From the NCBI RefSeq assembly GCF_037975245.1, contig NC_092581.1:3050001-3114000 (forward strand): a DNA stretch of 64,000 nt, given 5' to 3'. A program made the position numbers and the translations under genes. This document shows, piece by piece, positions 14,904-27,039 of the stretch. Under the pieces are notes generated by a model. The model had not been told where the DNA came from. It searched no databases and saw nothing but the letters and a program-made list of their open reading frames with translations. Numbering within the stretch: position 1 is the stretch's first letter; each line of letters begins with the position of its first letter. This DNA is from Apostichopus japonicus (Eukaryota > Echinodermata > Holothuroidea > Aspidochirotida > Stichopodidae).

Positions 14904-14958
<55 letters not shown>

Positions 14959-14968
14959 GTGTGTGTGT
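14757..14968. repeat. Compound CA/TA/TG microsatellite
   Basis: (CA)n passes into about 180 bp of TA repeats interrupted by short TG runs and the motif TAGGCCTATA, and ends in TG repeats. It is largely self-complementary. The long minus-strand open frame here is an Ile-Tyr repeat artefact. Confidence 0.93.
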
Positions 14969-17333
14969 ATCGCTTTAAGGCAAGACGATTGCGTTTGAAG
15001 AGATTTCCCTTAAGAGGATTACACGTGACATTCATATGACTAAATCAGAGGGTTGTTTTGATTTACCAAGGCTGTCTACTTCCTTTATCCAATAAAATAT
15101 TTACGGTGCTCTTCCTGTACATTTTATTTCGAGGACTTTTTATAACGAAATGTGTAAACAAATTCTTAATACGCACATGACTATGGTTCTATGTTTGCAT
15201 CAATGCATAAGGTTAGTATATTTAAAGCAACATGAATTTAATATTGAATGAACTATGTTTTCTTTTCTTCGGTATGCAAAATTTATGGGTCATAATTCTC
15301 TCTTAAAATAGGTCCTTTTTCATATAATGGAAAAAATGAAATGTTGGTCTTACTTACTGATATAAATATTTAACTTAAACAGGACATGCGCAGAAGGTTG
15401 AGCAGCTCTCCACTTTTTTCTTTCCAGTTTTTGATGAAATTTATCAGTGAATTACCTAATCTTATATAGTTTTGACGCTAGTAGGCTGGGATGGGAGGTG
15501 AGATTTGGTGGGTTGTAAATACGTTGGGAAGCGGACACAGATAACGGCTCGGCATCATAAAGAAGAAACAAATTTCTAGTCTCGCTATTTTCGCATCTAC
15601 ATAGTAGTTTACATAGAGAAAGCGTTAACTTGAAAATGCAAAATATGAATCTGTTTTTATTTAATAAAATCGAAACGGATTCAACACATCCGGGTGACAT
15701 TTTGTAGTCAATCCCATATTTTTCGCTACACATCTATCTGCATGTCTGTCTGTCGGTAGGCCTCAATTTATGCCTTACTGTGATAATAAGGTAGAAATTC
15801 TTTGTAGTATACCGTAATCAATTTGTATATAAACACATGTAGACGATCTTCCATCCTACCGTACTATGATAGCTACAGGTATAGCCTACACTCACTATCG
15901 GATGTCAATGACCTATGCCAGGCTCTCTTGTTACCATGGAGGACTGAATTGCAATTCGGCTTGTATTCAATTGAAACTTCAGAGAGGCAACGTATGTCGT
16001 TTGTCTTTATTCACCGAACATCTCTCTTGCAAAACGATATCCCCCATGGGATGGAAATATGGTTTTATTTTAACGTCTTGTGACAGCAAAAATGGCATAA
16101 AATTGCCCTGTAGTAAACAACTCACACATCAACTTGCTTCAAACCGTGATAAAATTGTATTTCATTACTGGTTTATTTCCAAGTGGGCATAACGAGAACT
16201 CTATGTAAGGCTTTTAATGCACTTAGAATAATTAATGGTAATTGGGAACCGCCTTGATAAGAAAAGACAAAAATAGTTACACACTTCTAACGGTATACAG
16301 ATCTGTAAATGTAAATGTATACATGCTAACTCAGAACATATAACGGGCCTGCATATAAGGGGTGGGGGGGGGGGGTCAGAGCAAGGCAGAGACAATTATA
16401 TGTCAGCGAGACCACTTTTTCCACCCTTAATATATCCCCTATTTATTTCTAGACCCTTTCAAATACTTTTCCGAGCCCATTTATTGACCTCTCCCCATCT
16501 TCAGGTCTGGGGGGGGGGGGGTGTGAGAAAATTTCGAACAGACTAAGGCTGTCTTATTGTGCTTCTGTTGTCCCGCCAATAATTTAGACCCAGCAGCTCT
16601 GTAATTCAAAGCAATAATATGCGATGTTATAGGTTCTATTAAGAACCTGCCATGGCCGATATCCTATGCCTACTTGATACTAGAGTGGGGATAGGCTTCA
16701 CTTTCACATCCCGTGTTAATGGTTCTAATTATTCAATTTCACCGCCTTAATTCACGGTGGCCTTACAAAAACTGCACGGAGGCCTGTTTGCGATTGAAAC
16801 ATGAATCCTTGATATTTCTTTTCTTCAATATTAAATGTTTAAGAAATAAAATAAAGCTATATAAATTTGGATCCTATTTTCCAAAATGCCCCCCCCCCCT
16901 CATCCGTCCTTCTTTCCCCTCCCATCAGATTGTGTTTGTGTTTTGTTTTGGCGTTCTTTCTGATTTTATGGACACTGAGGGGAAATTGCTGTATGGATTT
17001 GCTGTAACGGGTGGTATTGTATTATCTAGTTACAAATCTAGAAACGTGTTTGGAAACTGTACTGTTTTACCAGAGACGATGACTTGTCCTTACTTTGTTA
17101 TTCATTAAATGATCAACAAACATTCCACTTCATTGTGATTCACATTTTCGCCAGCGGTATCACCCTTGGCCTGTATAGTCATACTGAGAATACAAATAGG
17201 AAGGTTGTAACACGAAAGTCTGGGGTTCTTTTCCTTCCTTTGTGGCTTATGAATCAAAGAAATAGGACGAAACGGAACCGGTCTTGAAGTGGAACTTTCT
17301 GGTGTGGTGGTCATTAACAATTATATACACTAA

Positions 17334-17389
<56 letters not shown>

Positions 17390-17421
17390 ATATATATGTA
17401 CATATAGGCTACATTTATAGG

Positions 17422-17474
<53 letters not shown>
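17334..17474. repeat. (TA)n microsatellite in two blocks
   Basis: Two blocks of TA dinucleotides are separated by about 30 bp containing TACATATAGGCTACATTTATAG. Open frames on both strands are compositional artefacts. Confidence 0.93.
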
Positions 17475-17475
<1 letters not shown>

Positions 17476-17835
17476 CCTGTAAACTATTATAAATCCACTT
17501 TACAGCATACAACTAGTGGTCATCGGATTAACCCTTTACAACTTTACTTCTGAATTACATTGAATCCGAGTATATAGTTGCTACTCTTTTATCACACGCC
17601 TGCCTGCAGTCTTTCTATAAACTGTTAAATCTGAACCCATTATATAACTCTCTGTTCTTCATGCTAGGTAAGATTTAAGACAAAATCCCTAACGGTTTAT
17701 CTACTGACCTCCCTGTAAAGAACTGACAGTTTACTAAGGTACGATCACTCGCCGATTTCACACTACCCTGATTTATAATGCACCAGGATTACCAACCCAG
17801 CATATAATTTGTAAAGGTTTTTTTTTTAAACTTAC

Positions 17836-17975
17836 CGCGTTGACCGATCGTAATAGTACTTTGGTGCGATAAAGTCCTGAATGGCGTTACAGAGATCATT
17901 GCATCTCTGTGTAGCTGGTTTTAACTTTAACTTCCATTCTGGATACTGGTACGCAAAGCCAAAACTGTCCATCAT
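17836..17975 (-). CDS. Gene A, coding exon 1: N-terminal cytoplasmic tail
   Basis: Reading the minus strand from ATG at 17973-17975 gives 46 codons plus two bases before a strong GTAAGT donor, with the exon ending in ACGCG. The peptide starts MMDSFGFAYQYPEWKLKLKP and continues with a CNDLC segment and a run of aromatic and basic residues (APKYYYDRST). The phase fits the exon at 174-277, whose first base completes Arg-47, so the joined tail is about 60 residues followed by a membrane span at about residues 61-80. The first Met is immediately followed by a second, so either could initiate. No upstream exon was recognised, so the promoter is presumably within the next few hundred bases rightward. 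Family unknown. The exon call rests on the open frame, the donor and the matching phase across a 17.5-kb intron. Confidence 0.6.
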
Positions 17976-19970
17976 TTTGGAAGGCACCTTTGAAAATTAA
18001 TCCTGCCTGATTCAAAAGAATTTCCGCAAAAAAAAAAAAAAAAAGCTTTCAATATATCCAACAGAAATTTAAAAAGGAAAAAAAACAAAGTTGAAAATAT
18101 CTCTCATGAACCTCTTTTCACCAATTGCTTTCCATTGGTGCAAGTTCCAAGTTACAACCAAAACGAACGATAACAACTAATAAATTTCTTTCCCGCGGAA
18201 AAGGTCAGCTATACATTTTATTTATGCCGCATCTAATGGTGATTAACTTCCAGATGAACTCGTGTCAGAGCTTATAGGTACTCAAAAGCTTCTTAAGATT
18301 AAAAACAGAGAGAACTCCTTCTTTGTCGTTTGCACTAATTACACTAATTAGTCACTCTGTACGGGACTCCCTGCGAACCATGTTTGTAGTTCCATTTGGC
18401 TTCATCTTAGTCCGTCGTAAGAAAATACGTACAGATATTGACGAACATAATCACACAATCAGAGTCCCTGCAGAGAGCACACATTCATCTCAAGATGTGC
18501 GGCTGCATTGATAAACTGTTCCATGGAATATCCTAGTATAGTTTCCTACAGCGTTTAGTCCATGTGCGTGGAATTCTTATCGTAGTAACAAACGTTATTT
18601 CTTCTTCTTCTCTGCTAGCTCCACGCAGTGCGAAATAATGAAAGGTGAAAAGAAAACCGACTCTTCTGTTTGTCCCTCTCTCCACCTCTCTCTCTCTCTC
18701 TCGATCTCTATAACGACGTTCGCCCACTCAATTATTCTTCTACTCCTGACAATTTTGGCATGAGTCAAAAGGAATTAAGAGGGAGCCTCGAAGCCAAAAC
18801 GCATCCAACTGCCAATTCACTAAAGGATTTACAATTGATTTTTTTTCTTCTTCCTTCCCCCGTTTTCTTTTTTTTTTCTCTCATCAAGACATAAAAACTG
18901 TTGTTGTGTATAGACCTGTATATACGGGTTTACAACGTGTTAGATGTAAGTGTATAACGTCTTTGTGTCAGTATAGCGAACCATTCAATTTAGATAGTAA
19001 TATCGTCGTTGTCAAGTATATACCTCCTCATTCGTCGCTTGCTGTATATTATTGACGTACGCGATTCTTTAAGGACTTCAACGAGAAATTTTTGTTGTCA
19101 AATCAATATCAACGTGCACTGAGATGGTGTCTGTTCACGTTTGTTGGCCTTCCCGTCAGAATTAATTTTAGACAAAGAATTTTAGTCCTAAACTTTAGGT
19201 TTTAACAAGAACTCAAAACACGGCTCTAAATGGTTGAGTGGTTGAATTCAATACGGCTCCAGTAGTTTTCGACTAACGGGCTATTTATACAGGTCAAGGC
19301 AAGAAGTAAACAACCGAAATACACTGTGACATTTTTTTAAACCTAATTTGTTATAGAGCATATCTATAATTTGTAGTCTTGTATAGTCTTGTTTATATAT
19401 TGAAATTGCAATATATACATATATATTTATGTGTGTGTGGGTGTGTGTGTGTGTTATATCAGCTATATGCAATATGTAACTATATACAGCTTCCAATTTT
19501 CTTTTCCGGACTCGCAGTTTACAGGCAATCAATATTCTGTGTAGGCCTACACCTATATATTGTTAGGTTATAGCGTTTTGAAAGTCAAATTCATTCACTT
19601 ACGACTTCGGCCAATAACAACAAAGGAGATATCTAGCATTTTCTCAATGAATGCGAAAAACAGACCGCGGAGATCGTCATTCATTGATAAGGAGAAGAAA
19701 ACTATGCGTGAATTGGGTTACACAGTTCGCGTTCCCATAGCAACAGCGTTTCCGTGGTAATTGCCGTAAGCGTCATTCCAATGATCAACCGAAGTTGCGC
19801 CGTGTAGGCCTATCATGAATTTATACACAACGCCGTAGTATAAACACGAATAGCCTGGCAGCGAGAAAAGTCCTTTCGGACAGGGAAAATAAAGCTATAT
19901 AATCCAATTAAATCCGGAATTTAATCTAATATTAAGATGAAAAATTTGGGGTCTTCTGTAAAAGTATAAA

Positions 19971-20003
19971 ACCAGGGAGTTGTTATGGAAACAACTCTCT
20001 GAT
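19971..20003. repeat. Small hairpin, copy 1 of the ACCAGGGAG family
   Basis: The arms ACCAGGGAGTTGTT (19971-19984) and AACAACTCTCTGAT (19990-20003) are complementary at 12 of 14 positions around a 5-nt loop. The arm resembles that of the hairpin at 20597-20640, with compensating changes in the stem. Confidence 0.6.
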
Positions 20004-20090
20004 GAAACGGACGAACTATATCGTTTGTATCGTTGTAGGGGGTCTTATGTAGATAACGAACGAGAACAAATAATAAATTCAGTTACTTTG

Positions 20091-20091
<1 letters not shown>

Positions 20092-20134
<43 letters not shown>
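20092..20134. repeat. (TA)n microsatellite
   Basis: About 21 consecutive TA dinucleotides in the gene A/gene B intergenic region. Confidence 0.95.
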
Positions 20135-20136
<2 letters not shown>

Positions 20137-20596
20137 CGGCTATGTATCAGCACTATTTTAAAATAACATGCCCCCCCCCCTCCCCCGCTCCAGCGCTATC
20201 TCTCAGACACACACACTTAAAATTTCCCACACATTGACAGATGTGACAATTAAATACGTATAACTGCGACCCTGAACGTCTTTTGTCATAAAAGGCGCAG
20301 AAAATCGCTGGCCACATTTTATCCTTACGGGATGAGTACTCCGCATTTGGAGTAGGTCACTAGGTTAAAAACTTGATAATTTGGTCTGTTTTAATACATA
20401 ACTAGGCTGTTCAAACACATATGGGTTTTGAATTTTTAGTTTCAAACTACAAACTAAAAACCGATTAGGCCTTGTTTACATCCGTTTGGCTTGTACCCGT
20501 ATACTTGTCTGTTTGTACATTTCCAATACCGTCTGTCACGTGTAATGAATTTGTTAAGTCCATACAGTTAATATTATGTGAAAGCCACAATTGTTC

Positions 20597-20640
20597 AACC
20601 AGGGAGCTGCTATAGTTAGACTAGTAGCAGCTCCCTGGTT
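20597..20640. repeat. Small hairpin, copy 2 of the ACCAGGGAG family
   Basis: Perfect 16-bp arms, AACCAGGGAGCTGCTA (20597-20612) and TAGCAGCTCCCTGGTT (20625-20640), flank a 12-nt loop. This could be a tiny fold-back element or a structured RNA. Perfect pairing and a diverged relative 620 bp away argue against chance. Confidence 0.7.
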
Positions 20641-21866
20641 CAACACTGCACTTTTTAACAGACGTTAAAGCCAAGAGAGATCTACGGTAGTGTAGAAGAG
20701 ACATCCCATTTGATAACAACACCTATACTCCAATGAAAGGGATATTCCGGTGGACATATTCTAACATCTGTCCTGAAGAGAAATGTATTCCACACTGATA
20801 CTTTTCTCTCAATACCCCATCTCAAATATCTTGTTCCTAATTTTGAAGTTCTATTGATTATGGAATGTTATCATTCCCTAAAAAGTAATAGCTGCATGCT
20901 GCCACTTACTCACTCCGATTGGATAAGCCCTTCCTTACTCCGGGAAGGAACTCAGATGTCAATATGAACTGCACTTTTACGAGATTTTAGTACCTTCCAT
21001 TGCCAATAGTGGAAATGGTTTGAATCACACACATGCACACACACACACAAATCATCAGTATTTGTTAACACAAACTTACGTTAATAGAACTAGTTATAGC
21101 CATAAGTCAAGTCTCAATATGCCTCAGTATGCAACATTTGACGCCTAATTATTCTACTATATTGTTTTCTTGGGATGGTGGAGAACCCCTAGACCCCTAC
21201 ATGTGAATCGGGCTACATACCCTCCCACCAAATAATCTCCTCCATTCGCATCCCACCCATTCAAATAGTTTTAGGTCCTACCCAAATCAGTAGGGGATTT
21301 TAGAAAATACCCCCCCCCCCATCACCTCACATGGGAGTCGGCTTGAATGGACAGGGCCAAATTCCCCTTCATAAAATCCTGGATCCGGCGCTGGCTATAA
21401 GCCTATTATATAAATTTGTAGGCTACAGAAGTACCTAATCAACTGAACCAAGATCGACGAGTAAAAGATCGGTAATTCTGTGTTATCTTTATAATGCGAA
21501 AAATTGTGTAAATATGTTTGCATGCACTACATATAACATTTATGTAATCATTTGCAGAGTCGGGTTGCGAATGGTTCAATCTGGGGGCGGTGTGTAAGTA
21601 AAAAGTGCAGCTTTGTTGGAAAGCATTCAAACACTGTCAATTTGTGGTATGGATCACTGATCTGTACAGATCAGTGGTATGGATGGTCCACTTTGTTGGG
21701 CAGATTTGAGTTGAATATGTAGTTTGCCCTTAAATCAAAGTCACGCGTCACGCAGTTCTTTGAAGTTTGTCCCTTCCCCCACCAACTCCCCCACAGGTTA
21801 ACCCTCTTCTGTCGCAAGTGGCTCATATGACCACCACTACACATTCCCATCCGACCAGTTGGGGAC

Positions 21867-23011
21867 GTTATGGGGGCCTTTAGTAGCACTGGAACGCACG
21901 CTATTGGGCCTCTATTAGCCCTGGTACTCATGCTATGGGAGCCTCAATTAGCACTGGTACTCATGTTATGGGGCCTCTATTAGCACTGTTACTCATGTTA
22001 TGGGGGCTCTATTAGCACTGGTACTCATGTACGGGGCATCTATTAGCAATGGTACTCATGCTATGGGGGATTCTGGTACTCATGCTATGGGACCTATGTT
22101 AGCACTGGAACTCATGCTATGGGAGCCTCTCTTAGCACTGGTACTCATGTTATTGGGGCTTCTATTAGCACTGGTACTGCCGGGTGCTATGGGGGCACCA
22201 GTACTCATGCTACGGGGGCCTTTATTCGCACTGGTGCTCACGTTATGGGGGCCTCTATTAGCACTGGAACTCATGCTATTGGGGCCTCTATTAGCCCTGG
22301 TACTCATGTTATGGTGGCATCTTTTAGCACTGGTACTCATGATATGGGGGCACCGGTAATCATTTAATGTGGGCCTCTATGAGCACTAGTACTCATGCAA
22401 TGGGGGCTTCTAGTAGCAACTGGTTTTCATGTTATGAGGACTCTATTAGCACTGGAACTCATGCTATTGGGGCCTCTATTAGCACTGGTACTCATGCTAT
22501 GGGGCCTCTATTAGCACTGTTACTCATGTTATGGGGCCTCTATTAGCACTGTTACTCATGTTATGGGGCCTCTATTAGCACTGGTGCTCATATATATTAT
22601 TGGGCATCTATTAGCACTGGTATGCATGTTATGGGGGCCATTAGCACTGTTACTCATGCTATTGGGGCCTCTATTAGCACTGTTACTCTTGTTATGGGGG
22701 CCTCTACTAGCACTGGTACCCGCATTATGGGGGACTCTATTTGCACTGGAGCTCATATTATGGGGCATCTATTAGCACTGGTATGCATGTTATGGGGGCC
22801 ATTAGCACTGGTACTCATGCTATTGGGCCTCTATTAGCACTGTTATACTCGTGTAATGGGGGACTCTACTAGCACTAGTACTCATGGTATGGGAGCCTCT
22901 ATGAGCACTGGTATTTATGTCACGGGGGCCTCTATTAGTACTGGTACTCATGTTACGGTGGCCTCTATTACCACTATTATTCATGTTATGGGTGCCTCTA
23001 TTAGCACTGGT
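21867..23011. repeat. Minisatellite, 30-33-bp unit, about 35 copies
   Basis: Tandem degenerate copies of a unit close to GGGGCCTCTATTAGCACTGG followed by TACTCATGTTAT. Many units are 33 bp, which keeps the same frame open for long stretches on both strands (plus-strand MGASISTGTHV and LLALVLMLWGP; minus-strand NMSTSANRGPH). Other units are 30-32 bp and break every frame. There are no flanking splice sites or recognised domain, so I call it non-coding. Confidence 0.93.
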
Positions 23012-25199
23012 ATCAGATGCTGCTGTACTTTTGCTACAAGTCCACTATCAGGTCACTTTGTGTTGTTGCATGTATCTATTTTGATGGTAAATTTCACATT
23101 ACAAAGACAACCAGCTTAAATTAGTCAAGGATTGATTTGTTTTGGCTGTGTGAGATATTACAGCTACTCCAGCATTCTCCTGAAGTGTAGGCCTATGTCA
23201 AGTGTGTCTGGAGTACAGGTTACAGTCATATGTCAAACTTTGTACCCTGTAATAGTCATCAGCTTCAGAAATAATCATTTAAAAGTCTGTGGAGTTCTTT
23301 ATTTTTGTATCAATATTAAACCAAAATCTCTTAGATAATTACCAAGGGGGTTCTCACAGGAAGCTTGTCTAATATATTTTAATGTTTTTCGTTAAAATTA
23401 CATCATAAGCACCTAGTACGCATTACACTGGTTTGTATGTAGGTGATATCAATGTTGACACTACTGTTAACCTTCCACCTTATAAGTCATTATTTACATT
23501 AAGGTGAGCAATGAGTATCAGGACCATGTTTTTAACCTTGTGGAAGGTTCCCCTTGACTCGTCCACATTTAAGAATCGGTGGTGGATCGACGTTGAACGA
23601 AAGAACCTTACGCAAGATCCAAACAGTCACAATCAATTAGCAAGTTATAGTACTATATGGTGCACCTCCATCACCCCCTTCCCGCCACCCCACCTTCCTC
23701 TTTTAGTCAGTGTTAATGTGGCAGTGACTACATGGGCATCTAAGAGGATATCTCAGGTATCTCGATCAACCTTACAGGGTCAATACCACAAATGGACATC
23801 ACTATTGAAGAGGCCTGGTCCTGAGTATCCGAGCGTTCACACTACTAAATTGACCACCCTTACATTATCCGATCCCCTTTTGTTCTCAGGTGTGAACAAA
23901 GACTGTAGTGCTTAACCATGGCAAGCTAACATTGCTTGCACTCAGACCCCTTCTATGCCCTACCCATTGCCCCCACTCACTGCCCCACCCACCCCACCGT
24001 AGATTTATGTATATCAAGACCCATTTGACTGCTACAATTACTTAGTAAAAAAAAATCATATAATATAAATTACCAGTAGTTGTGAACATCTAAAACCTGT
24101 GCTCTTTGCAAATTTCTTTAGAACTTTTCTCTCACTTAGAATTGGTCACCCAAAGAATGAACAATGAAGATCGTCTTAACATATGTCACTGTGTTTCAGT
24201 ATTATTGAAAGTACAGGGACAAACTTGAAACAACAAAATCATACACAACCATGAGGCAGTTAAACTTGTGTCGCATTACTCCAGCTCGTTTCAGACTGAT
24301 TACAACTGTAAGATACAAAACAAAACAAGACAACCTCTATCCGGGCCATGACATCTCCAGCCCACGAAACCCTACCCCCTCCCTCAAACTATCAATCATT
24401 CATATCATGTTCTGTCACTGGCCATCTATCTCTCCCCCATTTCCCTTCCTCCCTCTCTCCCTTCCCTTCCCTTCCCTTCCATTCCCCATATCCTTCCAAC
24501 TTCAAAGTTTATCTTTGAAATTACTAGCGATATCATAAACAAATAGTGAAATACAACAAAATATGCTCAAGGGGTGGGGGCGGTCGCCCCCTTCGCCACG
24601 AAGGTGTGTTGGATGAAGTGTTGGATGAAGTTTTAGCCACCGCCAAATATGATTTGGATAAATAATCTCACGCATTATTGTCTATTTATAGCCACAAAAA
24701 AATGCAACCAAATATTGCGGGGGGGGGGGGGGATATTAGATACTATATTCCCCACCTAAAATATTGGGGGAATGATCCCCCTCCCCCACCATGATCGCCG
24801 CCCATGTCTCTTTAACCAGTATTGGTGATGTTCTTTATTTAATTTGTTATACGTATATACGTTTTCTGTCAATTTATACTGGAATAAAGAATGAATGAAT
24901 GAAAGGTAAATAAAATTCCAAACATTGAAGAAGCTTATACTATAGCACTCTAAGAACAGTTGAGCAAAAAGTTTGGTCAAGAACTTTTTAGCAAAACTTG
25001 CTAAATTAGTAAATAGTTGAGGCAAACATTACTACCTTTACTTGGCGAGCACTATTTTACTACATGTGTTTGCAATTGGTACTTCGCACTTTTCTAGTCT
25101 TCTACGCACGTTGCTCCTTTATCTAGCAAAACCGCGCACCGTGCCACGAAGAACAAGTAAAGCTATGTGCGCGGGTGAAAGTTCGGTGAAGAAATCGAT

Positions 25200-25269
25200 A
25201 TGGCTGACCTTCACGTTGCGAAACTTTTAATTGATTGGGGTTTGGAGGAACTTGGGCCACATTTTGGAG
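25200..25269 (+). CDS. Gene B, coding exon 1
   Basis: The ATG at 25200-25202 opens 23 codons plus one base before a GTAGGT donor. The peptide is MADLHVAKLLIDWGLEELGP followed by HFG. The pattern of hydrophobics around W13 and the LEELGPHF stretch resembles the first helices of SAM-like domains in invertebrate proteins, but too little is present to assign one. The preceding 200 bp are richer in CpG than the surroundings, as expected near a promoter. The donor phase (one base) matches the exon at 32247, giving a Val codon across the junction. Product unknown. Confidence 0.6.
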
Positions 25270-25792
25270 GTAGGTTGGGCCTTAAGCTTTAACTCTTTTC
25301 AATAATATTTCTTTCTGGATATTTCATATTGAAGTGTTAAGGCCTAACGTTAGGCTATATCGTAGGGCCTAACAGTTAGTGTAGGCTTGTGTAGGCTAGC
25401 CCCATAGAGCATAATATAAGGAGTAGAGGGCGGACTGCCCAAAATAACTGCCAGCATGGAGACCTCAGTTGTTCCAGGAATATATACAGCAGCCTAGGCT
25501 ACAGTAGGTCTATAAAACCAAGCATCAAAGAGACATCAGCTGACAAAGACTATTCTGTTCATGGGTCAATAGGCTGCCCCCCCCCCCTCCGCCTTCCCCA
25601 AAATGGAGAAAAGAAAATTTCAGACATAAATGGTGTTAATGTCTAATAGCCTATTTTTTTGTGCTCGACGGTGACCCTTGTTGTGGGCCGTAAAATGGGA
25701 ATGAAATCGGGGGACGAAAATTTGGCTTTGGCACCCCCCCCCCCACAAAAAGCTCGCTATACCCCTGAAGCATATATATATAAATAACATTG

Positions 25793-26018
25793 TTTCGATC
25801 CTAGCAGGATCTTCTTCAAAGGCTAAATGACAAGTAACAGAAGGGACAAAAACACGCACAGAATACAGACAGGTTAATGAGCATGGTGAACACAAAGAGA
25901 TAGATGTAAGGAGAATAGAAAATAGAAGACGAAAGAAACCAGCAGGGGAAGAGGAAAGGTAGGAGATAAACAGTGGAGGGATAAGGAGAGGATTAAGGGA
26001 AGGGGGAAGGGAATAAAG
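25793..26018 (-). repeat. Left arm of a ~230-bp inverted repeat pair
   Basis: Its reverse complement matches 28591-28826 closely by eye, with a handful of substitutions and short indels. Shared landmarks are the CT-rich start, CACCATGCTCATTAACCTGT, and the end GAAGAAGATCCTGCTAGGAT. Both copies read in one frame as a short peptide ending EEDPARIET, but neither has a sensible start or splice context, so the similarity is better explained as a dispersed repeat. Confidence 0.85.
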
Positions 26019-27039
26019 GATTTTTGACAGAGTATGAACAATCAAAAGTACAGTAGGGTAATGTTTTAATACACAGTATGCCTCAGCTTATGGCATGCAT
26101 CACAGTCTGGAGCTCATACTTCTATCTGTTCGTAACTGATCAAATTTGCTACTTCTTGAATTGCGTTTTTACAAATGGTAAACACCATTTGTTTGATAAT
26201 TTTTAACCCTTTCAATACCAAAATGACAATACTTGTCGGGGATAGCCCCCTCACTGTCTCTCCAAGTTACCTTGGTAGAAAGAGCCTTAAAATGCTTCTC
26301 AAGATTACGAAGTACCGGTAATGAAATTTGAAGAAACTTTGGAAGCAATTATTCATGTAGGGTCACATTTGTGCATTTTTTTTTAAATCTTTTAATTTTT
26401 TTTTTACCTTTTGGGTAAAGTGAATTTGTAAAAGGTAGTAACAATTATCAGTTGTCATTTAATCTACATAGATAATTTATGGTGACAGCTTCTCTAAGAT
26501 TACTATAAGTCATTCTGCAAAACTAATATGGGTGTGTTCACGTTAAAGCTCCTGATTTGGTTGCCGGAGGTAGCAAATTTTCAAATTACAGTAAAGAACT
26601 TCTATTCTAGTAAATAATATAACTAATACCTGCAATTTATGAATCAGAAGGACCAGACCTTCAACTATTCTGGAAATTATATTCAAGATGGTTGAAAGTG
26701 TGACAATCTATAAATTTTGTTCTTTTTGTAATGGTGGTCTCCATTGCTGCTACATTTGGGAATTCTGTTGTTATTTTCTTTATTAACATAAAATTCGCTA
26801 TTATTATATAAGAAAAGTTTTCAATGATATTGATGATGTTATTCAAAAAGTATCGTTAGAAAAATTTTGTATTTTTCCTGAAATAAAGTTAAAAAAGTTA
26901 ATTCTTTAAAGAACAAACTTGAAATTAATAGTATCAATTATACCATAAAATCAAACCACTACACAAGCACATAATATATTAACCAAATGCTGAAAATCCT
27001 GGGTCATGTCCTCTCAGAAATGTTTTTTTCTTGACTCTT

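Larger units (their letters stand above)
278..17835 (-). other. Gene A intron 1 (about 17.5 kb), no other exon recognised
   Basis: This stretch lies between the two in-frame exons of gene A. I saw no open frame with convincing splice sites or protein character. It holds a MITE (4257-4560), TA and CA microsatellites, a GGGA tract (7850-7996), a ~58-bp minisatellite (11714-12460) and many C or G homopolymers. The open frames across it are short and fall in AT-rich or repeat sequence. A missed short exon cannot be excluded by eye. Confidence 0.45.
17976..25199. other. Intergenic region between gene A and gene B
   Basis: Gene A reads leftward and gene B rightward, so this 7.2-kb interval should hold both promoters. 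I saw no convincing exon. Contents are a TA array, two related small hairpins, a 1.1-kb minisatellite (21867-23011), a CCCTT tract near 24457-24484 and C/G homopolymers. The frames at 23511-23915 and 24251-24538 were looked at and show no recognisable protein or splice context. Confidence 0.5.

Noticed and set aside
14736-15035. Minus-strand 99-codon frame
   Set aside because: Mostly Ile-Tyr repeats from the CA/TA microsatellite.
21160-21385. Possible hAT element with a CCTGGATCCGGCGCTGG end
   Set aside because: Only one end could be recognised and no target duplication or opposite terminal repeat was found.
22000-23119. Open frames of 70-119 codons on both strands
   Set aside because: Minisatellite units of about 33 bp happen to lack stops; several units break the frame and no domain is present.
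25640-25790. Possible MITE ending in GCTCGCTATACCCCTG
   Set aside because: The opposite terminal repeat was not found, so boundaries cannot be set.
25620-26045. Minus-strand 141-codon frame as a gene
   Set aside because: The shared peptide ending EEDPARIET also occurs in the inverted copy at 28624-29022; both are pieces of a dispersed repeat without start or splice context.
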